DNA of 64,000 bases from Boesenbergia rotunda (Eukaryota; Streptophyta; Magnoliopsida; Zingiberales; Zingiberaceae), in the NCBI GenBank assembly GCA_024364735.1, contig JAGFNQ010000884.1:1-64000 (forward strand). The letters run 5' to 3'. Below, in pieces: positions 1 through 11,131 of the stretch. Both the position numbers and the translations under genes were made by a program. Position 1 is the stretch's first letter; every line of letters starts with the position of its first letter. Below the pieces are notes generated by a model. That model ran no database searches. It saw nothing but the letters and a program-made list of their open reading frames with translations, and was not told where the DNA came from.

Positions 1-1392
1 GGTTCAATTCTGGGTTCATTAGTTGGTTCAACTGATTCAGAAGTTGGTTCAATTGTTAAGTCATTAAAGGGTTCAGTTAGGGTTTCAGAGTTATCTTCTT
101 GATCAGTATTTGATGAAGCTAAGTCAGAATTATCAGATTTTGGATTAGTTTCTTCATCAAATATTAAGTTGGTTGTTTCTTCAATTTTCTTAGTTATTTT
201 GTTGTAGACTCTATAAGCTCTACTTGTTGTAGAGTACCCTAAAAAGATACCTGGGTTTGACTTGGATTGGAATTTTCCAAGATAGTCTTTGGTATTAAGA
301 ATATGGACTTTGCATCCAAAGACTCTAAGATAGTGTAGGTTTGGAAGTCTATGGTAGTAAAGTTCATAGGGTGTTTTATTTAACCTTTTATTAAGCAGAA
401 TCCTATTTTGGATATAGCAAGCTGTGCTAATTGCTTCTGCCCAATAGTGGTTAGGTAGGTCAAATTCATTGAGCATAGCCCTAGCAGCTTCCTGTAGGGT
501 TCTATTCTTCCTTTCTACTATGCCATTTTGTTGGGGGGTTCTAGGACACGAAAATTCGTGTTTATATCCATTTATTTTACAGAATTCTTCGAATCTGATT
601 CTCGAATTCTCCCCCGTGGTCAGACCTAAGTCTTTTAATTTTGGTATCATTTTGATTTTCAATCAATTTACAAAAGTTGTTAAATAGGTTCAGGGTTTCA
701 TCTTTGGTCTTTAGAAACCTGACCCAGGTGAACCTAGAGTAGTCATCAATTATCACTAAGCAGTATCGATTTCCACTTAGTGACTTGGCTCCATGTGAAT
801 CAAGTAGGTCAAGGTGTAGGAGCTCAAGTGTGGTTTGGGTTTGATCAGATTGGATCAATTTGTGACTAGACTTGGTTTGTTTGCCTTGATTACAAGATTC
901 ACATATTAGGTTTTCATTTTTGATTTTGGGGATACCTTTGATTAAGCCAAGTTGGGTAATTTTTGAAATAGTTCTTAGATTGGTATGACCTAATCTCCTA
1001 TGCCAGAGTTTTGATTGTTCTAACTGTGTTAACATGCATTTGGGTATAAGGGGAAGATTTATAGTGTATACATTTTTCCTAGTGCCCTTAAGCATGATTT
1101 CTGAGTCTTGTGCATTTCTAATCAGGCAATTAGAATTGTTGAAAGTAACTAAATAACCAGAGTCACATAACTGACTTATGCTAAGTAAGTTAAAATTGAA
1201 GTTTTCCACCAATAGAACTTTCTTAATAATGAAATTGGATTTAAGTTCAATATTACCTGACCCAATTACCTTGAGTGTAGCATTGTTACCAAATGCCACT
1301 GAGCCCAGGTTTTTGAACTTGAGTTTGGTGAACTTCAATTTGTCCCCAGTCATATGTCTGGAGCACCCGCTATCTAACATCCATTGGTCCAA
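1..1392 (-). pseudogene. copia pol fragment: aspartic protease, GAG-pre-integrase and integrase
   Basis: The minus-strand reading begins near 1392 with a protease segment containing DSGCSRHMTG, the copia form of the DSG active site. It continues through the GAG-pre-integrase zinc-binding region (HRRLGH followed by CxxC) and the integrase core. The catalytic D of the LDLLDSHG segment, the D of the IDDYSR segment and the E of the VERKNR segment are all visible. The reading frame shifts near 580-600 (shortly after the HGGEF segment), so the second half, from about 590 to 1, is in another frame. It then runs through the FLGYS region into an acidic S/T/E-rich linker at the window edge. The frameshift means no complete integrase can be made from this copy. 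Confidence 0.93.
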
Positions 1393-2129
1393 ATCTTTAT
1401 GTTCCTACACATAAAGGATTTTTGATGATTTGGATCCAATTTGAGTTAGGGATAGCTTAAATTGAGTTTCACTTCCTAGTCTGTCTCACCCCAGTCTAGG
1501 GTTTTCAAACACGTTAACCTTAAGGTTTTTGTGAGACAGGTTTGAGAGTAGAAATTAGTTTTGAAAACGAATTTCAATTTATTTTCGAAAAAGTTCTTTA
1601 TTTTTGAAAATAGATTTTTAAACAAGTAAGTTTAGAAATTTTGAAAAATAGATTAAGTGGTTTTCGAAAAAGAGATAGGTTAGAAAACAGATAAGAATCT
1701 ATAATTATTTGAACATTGAGTTAGATTCGAATTTGACAAACGATAATTTGAATTTGAATTTCAGAAATTGGCTTCCAGGTCTTGGCGAGGCACTAGGCCT
1801 TCTTTGGCCGTAGCCTTATGGGATCATCCACCCTTTCCTTGACAAAGCCTTTTAATGAAATTTCATTTTCAAACTAAATTAGGTCATTTTCTGGTCTAAC
1901 TAGCTTGGGTCTTGGATCGGTAGCTTCGGCTGGTTTCACCAGTCTAAAGAGACCAAGTAGACTTGATCTTATTAGAGTTGGTTTCCCCAACGTACTATCA
2001 TCTCACCTCCTTCCAATACTATGTTTTCAAGTTTCAAGTAATTTAGTCCTTAAATCTAAGTATTCCTTAAATCTAAGCATGGCAATTTGCAAAAATTAAA
2101 TAAACAAACAATCAATCAATTAAAGAAAA
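1393..2129 (-). other. gag-to-pol spacer of the copia element
   Basis: No long open frame spans this 0.74-kb interval between the gag stop and the protease region. The part at about 1770-2015 is closely similar to 25138-25385 in element CE, which also lies downstream of a gag. The shared words include GGTCTTGGCGAGGCAC, GGTAGCTTCGGCT and AACGTACTATCATCT. On the minus strand a TGTAG precedes the frame that enters the protease, so a splice acceptor near 1400 is possible but unproven. Confidence 0.7.
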
Positions 2130-3803
2130 TTATCTGATTATAAAAATTGTTTTGATTTTGGCTCCCCCTGGACTAAAGCCTTTGTATGGGTTAGGCAAGA
2201 TGTGAAACTTGTCCTTGGGGATCCAAAATTGATTTGAACCAGTTGGTTTAGTCAGGCACAGTTTTGGCACCCATGCCTGAACCTTGGGTCTTGACTGGTT
2301 CAGTACAGCAAAATAAGATCTTTGCCGAGATTTGGTTCTATAGCCAAGTCCGGATCGGTTTAGAACAGACTTCTGTTTTCCCAGAATCATATCAAGATTC
2401 TTGGAACCAGAAGTGAATCGTTCTAAAGCTGTTCTTAAGTCCTTAACTTGAGTTTTCAAGGAGGAATTTTCTGATTCAAGTTTTTCAACTTGGTCAGGGG
2501 TTCCTTCCTGAATTTTCTCAGTTAAGGATTTAGAATCAGCTCCCTCTTTCAGGAGTTTTACTTCCTGTCAGAGGGACTCGATTCGGAGTTTGGCTTTTGC
2601 CAAATCTCGGGATAGATAGGAAATAAGCGAATTCAATTGTAATTTTGAAAAACCCGTTACCCTTATTTCGCCGTCGTCGGAGAATGTCAACTTGCCGTCG
2701 TCCCGGTCCGAGTCTGAGTCAGTCTCGATTTGATCCGAAGCGGTCAGGGCTAGAAGATTGGACTGGGGTGCTTCTTCTTCTTCTTCTGAGGAAGACTCGT
2801 CCCAGGTTGCTTGGAGTGCCTTCTTCTTTCTGTTCTTTTTGGACTCCTTTAGACTTGGACACTCAGTCTTGTAGTGGCCCTTCTTCTTGCATTCGTAGCA
2901 GGTTACGTTGGGCTTTTGTTTGTCAGTTGTCGGTTCATCTTGTCCGTCCTTTCTTTGCCTTGTTCTTCGTGTGTTGGTTTGGTTCTTCAACTTTTTGTAG
3001 TAGTTTCGAGCTAGCCGGACCAGTTCAGATTGATCTTCTTCTTGATCTTCTATTTCTGAATCTGAGGTAGATTCAGGTTCAACTTGAGTTTTCTTCTTGG
3101 TCGTCTTCCCTGTTTTCCCTGCAAAGAAGGCTATACTTTTCTCGACCAAATTGGAGTTAGTCTGTTCATGCAGCTCAAGTTCAGAAAATAACTCATCTAA
3201 CTTAATTTTTGAAAGATCCCTACAGACCTTGTATGCATCTACCATAGATGCCCACAAGGTGGTCCTAGGGAATGCGTTTAGGGCATACCTTATAAGATCA
3301 CGGTTTTGAACCTGGTGACCTATTGCGTGAAGTCCGTTCATCAGTTCCTGGATTCTGGCGTGGAGCTGGGCTGCTGTCTCGTTATCTGCCATTTTGATAG
3401 TGAAGAGCTTGTTCAGTAGCAGGTCTCGTTTGCTGATCCTCGTATCTGAAGTTCCTTCGTGGAGCTCGATCAGTTTAGCCCATAGCTCCTTGGCACTGTT
3501 GAATGGGCCTACGCGGTTCAGCTCCTCTTTTGTCAGTCCGCATTGGAGGGTCTGAGTTGCTTTGGCGTCAGCTTCAATCTTGCGTTTGAGGGCAGTGTCC
3601 CACTCTGAGTAGTTTTGTGGTACGCCATCAGCATTTGTGGGAATCATCAGTCCAGACTGGATGATTATCCACATATCCACCTGAGTTTTCAGGTGGACCT
3701 CCATTCGACTTTTCCAGTAAGGAAAGTCTTCTCCACTGAAAAGTGGAGGTCTGGCGGTGCTAAAGCCTTCTTGGATGGTCATTTGTTCTGAAATAGCAAA
3801 CAA
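2130..3803 (-). pseudogene. copia gag with one in-frame stop
   Basis: The first frame (2568-3803) has the UBN2-type capsid region with a PYWKSRM segment near residue 30. A CX2CX4HX4C zinc knuckle (CYECKKKGHYKTEC) lies near residue 305, followed by an acidic, serine-rich stretch. A TGA at 2568-2570 stops it, but the same frame stays open down to 2130. That tail contains the SGSKNLDMILGKQK and WVPK/WIPK segments found at the end of SIRE-type gag. The D element gag (30273-31553) has the same architecture. The ATG near 3782 (MTIQEGF) is a likelier start than the one at 3803, because it aligns better with the D gag start. Confidence 0.9.
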
Positions 3804-3995
3804 AAAAACAAGAATATTCCAAGACTTGGTCTTGGATTAGTAGTGCGGGAAGAAAAGAAATAAAGATAATTTCAAGGGGTGTTGCACCAACCTTGAAAGA
3901 AAAATTCGAACGAAAATTTAAAAAAAATTGAGAAAAAAAATGAAAGAAATCCGAAAAATTTTCAAACTGGTGGTTGCACCAAGTTTGAATTCCCC

Positions 3996-4007
3996 GCTCT
4001 GATACCA
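3996..4007 (-). other. primer binding site, initiator Met tRNA
   Basis: The minus strand reads TGGTATCAGAGC, complementary to the 3' end of plant initiator Met tRNA. It is two bases inside the LTR end at 4010. Confidence 0.92.
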
Positions 4008-4413
4008 CTTGTTGGATCGAGAGATGCGATAGAGGGGGGGGTGAATGTCGCAAATCGTTCGGATTTCGTAAAGAGCAATTGCGTAGCGGAATAATCAAAA
4101 TCAGACAATGCGAATACCAAGGTTTTTACTTGGTTCGGAGCCTGGGTCGACTCCTACTCCAAGGCCCACGGTCGTTGACCGTTTTCTGCGGGCAATTCTA
4201 TACGTTCGAGAAAGTTTACAATCACAAGTATTACAGAATTAGCTTCGTAAACTTAAATGAATATTTCGTTACCGACGTCCGGTGTAGATCGGAGTATTGG
4301 AGCAGCAGGACATCGTCAGAGCTCGAGATGGAAGTTTTCTGGACCGTGTCGTGGAAGCAGAAGAGCGTATGAAAGTCGCAGTGATTGATTATTGAAGAAG
4401 AGGGTCGAGGGTC

Positions 4414-4422
4414 CTTTATATA
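4414..4422 (-). promoter_or_regulatory. TATA box of the copia LTR
   Basis: The minus strand reads TATATAAAG. It is the only good TATA box in the LTR and marks the U3/R side downstream of both palindrome arrays. Confidence 0.65.
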
Positions 4423-4437
4423 GGGCTGGGGGCACCC

Positions 4438-4655
4438 GGGATGCTCGGGGCGCCCCCCCATGTGGCTTTCGATCCGGCGAGCCCTCTGGTCAAGGCTGAT
4501 CTCTGCTTCTTCGGGATCACCTTTGACTGGGGCGCCCGACGCGCGCGGGGCGCCCGAAACATCCGGGGCGCCCCCAAATGTGCTGCTGTCGGGGCGTTTA
4601 TTTGCTCTGCTGACTTTGGGTTGACTCTGGGGCGCCCGAAACATCCGGGGCGCCC
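4438..4655. repeat. interspersed GGGGCGCCC palindromes in U3
   Basis: At least five copies of a G-rich GGGGCGCCC core occur. Two of them are linked by the same CGAAACATCC spacer. They lie just upstream, in the LTR sense, of the TATA box. Confidence 0.8.
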
Positions 4656-4890
4656 TGCTCAGCTACTGCCTCACTCCTTTGAGGCTCTCTGAGCTGCAGA
4701 AACACAGTCCTTCGGTCCTGCATCCAGGGTTAGTCCAAAACAGCAATTAATAAGTTAATTTTACACAGCCTTGGCTGTCTTGGTTCTGACTTTGGGTCTC
4801 CAAAATGGAGCCCTAGGTCGAACCGACGCCTAATGTTCCCTCTAGGGGAACGCGTCCTCACCTACTCCTCTCGGGAGAGTTTACCTGATG

Positions 4891-5144
4891 CCAACCGGAT
4901 CCTCCAGTTGGACTTTTGCCCGGCAGTCCTTCGCCAGGTCTTGAGTTGCCAAGCTGCCCTTCGCTTGGTGCCTAGCAGCCCTTCGCTAGGTCTTTTCTTC
5001 TGGCAGCCCTTCGCCAGTGCCTAGCATTCCTTCGCTAGGGTTTGTTTATTCTGGCAGTCCTTCGCCAGAGCCTAGCAGTCCTTTGCTAGGGCTTTTCTTC
5101 TGTCTGGCAGTCCTTCGTCAGTGCCTAGCATTCCTTCGCTAGGG
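4891..5144. repeat. hairpin array with a constant loop and changing stems in U3
   Basis: About ten units can be folded. Examples are CCAAGC/GCTTGG, CCTAGC/GCTAGG and CTGGC/GCCAG stems, each closed on a loop close to AGYCCTTC. The two arms of each unit change together. The array begins with a CCAAC...GTTGG unit at 4891-4911. Confidence 0.82.
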
Positions 5145-5254
5145 CTTTTCCTGTACACTCAAGAAACTTGTTAGACAACAACTAACCCTTAACTTTTGAA
5201 CCATTTTGCCAATATCAAAACACAGGTTTGACTTGGGTGCAATTTGCACCAACA

Positions 5255-5853
5255 CATCCAACCCCCAACTGGATCAAACATCGTGAGGAGGAATCAAAGA
5301 AGAAGGATAACTGTAACAATAGATCAGTTAGGGCACAATGGTGACAACAATCGCTTGTGGCGATCCAGAAACAACAGAACCAGTTGTTCATACCCGAAGT
5401 TAGAAGAGATTGAATGCTCGGTTGCTTGGCTACGACGATTGAAGAGGAGTCGACGCGGCAGCTAGGGTTCGCGAAGAAGAAATGAGGAGGAAGGAAATCG
5501 GCCGTGGGCTTCACCAGCGGCTAGGTCGCGCGATGAGGAGAGGAAAAGAGGTGGGCGTCGACCGTGGGCTAGGGCACGCGGAGGAGAAGAAGTCGAGTCG
5601 ATCGGGTTTTTGGCTGCGACCGAGTAGAGAGAGACTTTAATAAAGGGGGTCTTTTGCAGAAAAGCCCCTTATTTTTCTCATATTCATCCTCTACCCTTAG
5701 GGTAAGGGTTTTAACCATTTAACCCTCCCATTTATTATAATCCACCTCAAATACTTTTTAAGGTTAAATTATTTACACTCTTGATAACCCTAAATCTTCC
5801 AATATATTTTCCAGAAAAATTTACTTTACTAGTTTTTAATTGGCTGTATTTAA
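5255..5853. other. unassigned sequence flanking the copia insertion
   Basis: I see no gene. 5400-5640 is purine-rich with repeated GAGGAGAAGA-like words. 5640-5800 resembles the pyrimidine-rich leader seen in many plant LTRs (runs such as AACCCTCCC), so it may be an old LTR remnant. No borders are visible. Confidence 0.35.
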
Positions 5854-5870
5854 CAAGAAGAGCTCAAAGA

Positions 5871-6118
5871 AAAAAAGGATGAACCAGGCAGCAGACAAAT
5901 TGAACCTGGGGTGACCGGCCCGGTCCCACGGAAGTTTCCCACCGGTCACAGGGTAAATCGGGAAGCGCTCGAGGTGGCCAGTCTAGAAGCCCAGCGTCCC
6001 AGGATTCGCGCCCCATTTGGAGGAAAAATTCTTGCAAAATGCGTCGTAGTTGGGGATCGATCCGTGAATACCTGGGTTAACAACTAATGACCTTACCGTT
6101 GCACCATAGCCCCGGGAG
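5871..6118 (-). mobile_element. tRNA-derived SINE, family 1, copy a
   Basis: Minus strand: the 5' end carries a pol III A-box-like segment (GGTGCAACGGTAAGG) and a B-box-like GGTTCGATCCC homologue. The body follows, ending in a short T tract as in Au-type plant SINEs. It is bounded by a direct repeat near CAAGAAGAGCTCAAAGA at 5854-5870 and 6119-6136. Confidence 0.82.
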
Positions 6119-6136
6119 CAAGAAAGAGCTCAAAGA

Positions 6137-6391
6137 AAATGAAAAAATGATCAACCAGGCAGCAGACAAATTGAACCTGGGATGACCGGCCCGGCCCCAC
6201 GGAAGTTTCCCACCGGTCACCAGGGTAAATCGGGAAGCGCTCGCGGTGGCCAGTCTAGAAGCCCAGCGGCCCAGGGTTCGCGCCCCATTTGGAGGAAAAA
6301 TTCCTGCAAAATGCGCCGTAGCTGGGGATCGAACCGTGGATACATGGGTTAATAACTAGTGACCTTACCGCTGCACCATAACCCCGGGGGC
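6137..6391 (-). mobile_element. tRNA-derived SINE, family 1, copy b
   Basis: It is close to copy a along its whole length. A box (GGTGCAGCGGTAAGG) and B box (GGTTCGATCCC) are well preserved. A third copy of the flanking word is at 6392-6408. Either two SINEs landed at one site, or a SINE plus its target duplication was duplicated in tandem. Confidence 0.83.
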
Positions 6392-6408
6392 CAAGAAGAG
6401 CTCAAAGA

Positions 6409-7335
6409 GCAAGTAGAGGAGGAGGCGATCGAGTGAATCAACCAGGAAGAGGAAAAAGAGGCAGGATTTAAGGGGAGATAATATTGCAATTAAGCCCTCC
6501 CATTTCAATAATTCCAAACCAAGCCCCCTTCATTAGGGTTTTATACAGTTTAATCCTTAATTTATGGTATTTTACAATATCAATCGATACTATCACAAAC
6601 AAAGATTTTCAAACACATTCACATTACATATTCACAAACAGCATAACACATTCTCAAACATACCATTCACATTACATATTATAACATTATACAAATGAAA
6701 TAATCCACATAACACATTCACAAAAATGGTATAATCAAATCCAATCTAATCAAATATCAAATTGAATTCAACAAACAAAACAAAGATGACTATTTAGATA
6801 TCTCAAAATTTTCTAATAAACATCTAAATTTAATAAATCGAAATACAACACCTCTTATTCAAGAAAATCAATCCAAAAAAAGCCAGATCAACAGCAATAG
6901 CTAGCGAACCTTGATATTTATCAAACTTCATGGCGAATATATAAAGACACATACCAACATTGACAGTGATCACTCAATCGATATATTTGTATCTGCTTGT
7001 GATATATATAATATATCCTACGATTCGATATTACACATTATGATCTATCCATTTAAGCAGCAATGCTTGATCGATGTATCAAGAATAAATTTAAGCCACA
7101 TTCCAGTGTTAATATATAATAGTTAATGGCCAAGGGATTGATTATTCAGGATTAGTTGTTGACTGTATATAGTTAGTGATTCAGGCACCAGCTGTGAGAT
7201 AGAGACATTGCCCTCTTTGATTTGTTGTATCACGTGTCCTGGTCACATACCATAAGTACGCAAGCTACATTGGTTTCCTTGTTTAGCAGCGAATCATCGA
7301 TCGATGACAACCTTGGCAGCAGTATGAACAAGCTT
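6409..7335. other. AT-rich intergenic sequence
   Basis: No supportable gene. 6480-6560 has an LTR-leader-like look (AAGCCCTCCC, ATTAGGGTTTT). 6600-6720 repeats ACACATTCACA/CATTACATAT words. The rest shows no structure that I can name. Confidence 0.4.
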
Positions 7336-7538
7336 AGCTCCCGAGGATATGGTGCAATCAAAAGATGATTAATTATCATCTTAGATATTCGCGATTCGAT
7401 CTCTAATTACGACGTATTTTATAGGAATTTTTTTTCTAAATGGGACGAGAATCCTGGAATGCTAGGCTTTTAGACTTCTCGTCGTGAGCATTTCCCGATT
7501 TACCCTGACAGATAATGAAAATTTTCGTGAAACCGGAT
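7336..7538 (+). mobile_element. tRNA-derived SINE, family 1, copy c (diverged)
   Basis: Plus strand: CCCGAGGATATGGTGCAATC at the 5' end, a decayed B box (CGATTCGATCTC) near 7392-7403, then the body. The family word TTCCCGATTTACCCTG is near 7494-7509, and a family-like GTGAAACC end follows. It is heavily mutated, mostly C to T and G to A. Confidence 0.72.
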
Positions 7539-8109
7539 CAATCGCCCGCGATTCGATAGTATCCAACCTCATTAATAATTTTTCGGAAGCTCAACTGCAT
7601 GCCCTTCCCTCTCCGTTACATAAATGCGAGAACGATCGCTCTCTTTCAATTTGTCATTCGGTTTTAGTACCAGGGATGAGTGATAATATAAATTATAATT
7701 GAGTCGGTGACTGATACGGGGGACGTAGGTGATGCCAACGCTAGATATATGGATGGGTAGTTGTGTCAATGTGATAAAAGATATAGTTTTCACCCACATT
7801 ATGACAGGGTTTCGTAAACCACGATAGATAGTCGCCTGGCAGAGGGGGATACTTAGTCTCAGGGCCACGCGTTCGTCGGGATTCGACGTCATGCTTAATG
7901 TGGGGAGTAGTGTGACTTGCTTATAGCGATTGCCATCTTAGTTGAGTTATGATTTTAAGTCATCGACATTGTCTTTTATAAACTATATTTACTAATGCGT
8001 CATTGTGATACATCATTGACAAGTCATCAAGTCATTTTATTATATACTCTAAAGTTAGAATTATTATTTTATAAAAAAAATTAATATATTTTTACTATTA
8101 TAATTTTTT
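7539..8109. other. intergenic sequence without a recognised gene
   Basis: Short open frames exist on both strands but none matches a family I know. The region becomes very AT-rich after 7970. Confidence 0.4.
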
Positions 8110-8589
8110 TCACGGGTCGTGGACCCAAGCTTAGCATGATTTAATACTTTTTTATTATTATATTTTATCATTTTATAATTATTTTACAATATTGGATCAA
8201 CCAAGGCTGTGCCCAGATTGGCATGATCTATGGTCGTGGTCGTGACCAAGCTTAGCTTGATTTAATACTTTTTTTATCATTATATTTTATCATTTTATAA
8301 TTATTTTATATTATTGGATCAGTGTTAATTTTTTATTCAAATAAGGAAAATTTCAGACAAAATCAGATCCATAAAAGCATTAAAATATCAGAAAATTACA
8401 GCTTGGCATGATCTATGGTCGTGGTCGTGACCAAGCTTAGCTTGATTTAATACTTTTTTTTATCATTATATTTTATCATTTTATAATTATTTTATATTAT
8501 TGGATCAGTGTTAATTTTTTATTCAAATAAGGAAAATTTCAGACAAAATCAGATCAATAAAAGCATTAAAATATCAGAAAATTACATCC
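8110..8589. repeat. tandem 185-bp duplication plus a partial degenerate unit
   Basis: The word GGCATGATCTATGGTCGTGG starts at 8220 and again at 8405, a period of 185 bp. The two units are nearly identical up to about 8586. 8110-8214 is an older partial unit (AAGCTTAGCATGATTTAATAC). Confidence 0.85.
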
Positions 8590-8771
8590 AACTAACAAGT
8601 CGGCCCATAATACTCCATAATTAAAGCTGATGTGGTGAGTGGCGGCATTTACAATACTCGAAGAATTATTCATGTTATTATTGAAATTGAGCCTTCTCTA
8701 ACCTCCCATCCTTTGCCTGTTAAAAAAAATATATTAGATCTAATAGCAGATGAATTTGGATGCTCAGTTTA

Positions 8772-8962
8772 GTCCATGAAAATTTTTCACCGATCACCAA
8801 GATAAATCGGAAAGTATTTGCGGTGGGCGGTCTAAAAGTCCAGCGTCCCAGGACTTGCGTCCTATTTGGAGGAAAAATTTCAGCAAAATACGTCGTAGTT
8901 AGGGATCGAATCGCAGATGTCTAAAATAGCGACTAGTCATCTACCGCTGCAAAATCCCAGCG
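8772..8962 (-). mobile_element. tRNA-derived SINE, family 1, copy d (diverged)
   Basis: Family words occur in order: AAGATAAATCGGAAAG, GTCTAAAAGTCCAGCGTCCC, ATTTGGAGGAAAAATTTC, and a B-box relic GGGATCGAATCG. The A-box end is at about 8940-8960. Confidence 0.75.
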
Positions 8963-9129
8963 TTCCATCTTTTGCCTATTAGTCCTCACATCACATGCAG
9001 ACAAATCATTGATCCATAAAATGAGTCTTGATCGATAAAATGAGTCTTGATGAGACATGCAAATGTTTAAATTTATCGTCTCAAATGTATAAGTCCTGGG
9101 TAAGCCGATTAGAGGCAGATGAATAACTC

Positions 9130-9960
9130 CGCAAACATAGTTAGATAATTTCTTTTATTTTTCTTAGCAAAGATGCATAATTAATTAATTAAGTAAAAAT
9201 AATAATATAAGAATAAAGAGATCAGAAATTATTTGATTGCAAATAGAGAGGTTACTAATCCAAGACGTTGAAAAACTTTACTAGAAAGACTTCTTTATTG
9301 AAGGCAACGTAATTTCTTATAATCTTTGGAAGCTCAAAACAAGAGTAGGAAAATGATACAAGTTTTTGTTCCTGATTCCTAATTTTAGGGTCAATTTATA
9401 GCCTAATGGTCAAAGTGACCGTTTGATGATGTGACATCTAGGGCGCCTAAGTTGAGACATAAGGCGCCTCAGTTTGATAAAATATTATCCATGCAGCCAA
9501 CAGTTCATTAATAGAAATTTTCGTCCGAGGCGCCTCAATTCCGACTCAAGGCACCTTAGTTCCGACTTGAGGCGTCTTGGGCCTTAATTGAGGGATCTCA
9601 GTTCCAACTTGAGGCACCTTGGGCCTTAACTGAGGCGTCTCAGTTTTGAAACTTCACAAATTCAATTCTACTCATCCGAGGCGCCTCGGACCTTGAATGC
9701 TCTAAAGTCAATTGTCCAATCGCTTGCGAATTTCCGGTTGTCCAGAGTTAAGCTCACTCGAATTCAACTTCGGCCTTCTCCTTGAGCTTACTTCCTCCCC
9801 AACTTCTCATCCCTCAGACGTTATGCACGTTCTTCTCGTCCACCGGTACTCTGTCGACTCTCTTACCGTGTCATCCTTCTCGCGCACCACGTCTTCTACT
9901 CAACTTTTGTTGCTCCAAAGCTCCTACACATTTTGACATAAGGTATCACATCTAATAGGA
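9130..9960 (-). repeat. LTR-like remnant with a GAGGCGCCTC palindrome array
   Basis: 9425-9690 holds GGCGCC-centred words (GAGGCGCCTC, AAGGCGCCTC and decayed forms) interspersed with TTCCGACTTGAGG-type spacers. On the minus strand a CTATAAATTG at about 9403-9392 lies downstream of the array, the same order as in the LTRs at 4010 and 21504. I cannot place LTR ends or a target duplication. Calling it an LTR rests on this architecture only. Confidence 0.5.
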
Positions 9961-11131
9961 CATAACTTTATTCGATTGACTATATCAAAATCAACTTAGA
10001 GTACTTACAAAATTATCTATACTAGACTAAATCATTGTTCATAAAAGCCAGTATTTCAAACAAAACTACTACAAATTATTATACATGTGATCATTTTCTC
10101 CTTAATCCATTCACTTCAAAACTCGATTATCCCTTACAACGGGTACCTATATATAGTCTCATTCAGGCAGGCACACTTCCTCAAGATATACAAATAGACC
10201 TTGGGTTTTCCTTCTTAATCCACCTTTTTTTATAAAGGCTAGACTAGACTCAACTTTGACATTCACTCAAGAACTTGATTATTAGGACACTAGTAGTCAT
10301 GCATCCCTAGCTTGCTGGCCTTAGTAATTCTATACATAAAGAAATCTTGAGTAGTCTAGTATACATGTATACAAATCAGCATCTTTTAGCTATCAAATTT
10401 GGCTGAAATTGCAACAGGATTGTTGATTGCTAGCGAGTAAAAAGTGATCGATCATCAGCAGTTAGAATTTGATGCCAATAGAATTGGAGGACGGAAAGGG
10501 AACCTTCATCACATTTATTAACACCATACTTGGTTGCATTCACGACACCAACTGCATCAGCATTCTCTGGGCCAACGACAACGACTCCCCAACCTCCAAT
10601 TTGAAGCCTCTCATCATTATTGCAGATGAAAAATCTAATGACCAAGCCAAACACTCCTATGAAGCCATCGATTTGTTCTGCAGCTGTGCATTCCTTCTCA
10701 ATTGGTTGTAAACCCAAAACAAGATAAAGAGAGAGCGGAAATCATTCTAGCTCTTCCGTTTCTCCATCATAAGCAAAAAACAGAGCAGTGTAGGATTCCT
10801 TAAGCTAGTGGTATCCTTTGCACTATAACAATTAATGGGGTGTGAAATCTCACTGTAAAAATGGGAGCCTTCTATTCTTCCTAACAATACCTGCCGCATG
10901 CAGTTGCATATATAATTTCTGCTTTACTCAAGGAGTCAACATCGTTATTTTTCTTTCCTCTGTTTCACAGAATGAATGATCAACCCCACTCCAGCTCAAG
11001 CTTCGTAGTTTCATTTAATGCACCACTGTGCTAGCTCTTTGTTGTCCATCTTAAATGCACCGAATTTGCATTTACAGATCAGACTGCTGCATCTTCTTCA
11101 AGTGGAATAGAAGGTCACAGCTGCATTCTTC
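9961..11131. other. upstream region of the GMC oxidoreductase gene
   Basis: No gene is recognised. A 95-codon minus-strand frame (10430-10717) and an overlapping plus-strand frame match nothing that I know. The sequence from about 10750 to 11131 is the likely promoter and 5' UTR of the downstream gene. Confidence 0.45.
10909..10915 (+). promoter_or_regulatory. candidate TATA box of the GMC oxidoreductase gene
   Basis: TATATAA lies 217 bp upstream of the ATG. That allows a 5' UTR of roughly 190 bases. It is the best TATA in the 400 bp before the gene. Confidence 0.45.

Larger units (their letters stand above)
1..5254 (-). mobile_element. SIRE-like Ty1/copia retrotransposon, 5' part, running off the left edge
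   Basis: Read on the minus strand, the order is LTR (4010-5254), primer site (3996-4007), gag (2130-3803), a non-coding spacer, then protease and integrase (1-1392). Reverse transcriptase, RNase H and the other LTR lie beyond position 1. The order PR-IN before RT is that of Ty1/copia. The long coiled-coil gag tail ending in a WxPK-type segment, and the initiator-Met primer site, fit the SIRE/Maximus lineage. One in-frame stop in gag and a frameshift in integrase show that this copy is dead. The element's second target-site duplication is outside the window, so insertion cannot be confirmed from both sides. Confidence 0.93.
4010..5254 (-). repeat. 5' LTR of the copia element (1245 bp)
   Basis: It is bounded by TGTTGG at 4010 and CCAACA ending at 5254, with the primer site directly inside. 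On the minus strand the order is LTR start, a hairpin array (5144-4891), a GGCGCC-type palindrome array (4655-4438), a TATA box (about 4422-4414) and the LTR end. The two arrays therefore lie in U3. Confidence 0.9.

Noticed and set aside
10430..10717. 95-codon minus-strand frame upstream of the GMC gene
   Set aside because: No family match, no clear promoter and an overlapping plus-strand frame of similar length. Insufficient support for a gene.
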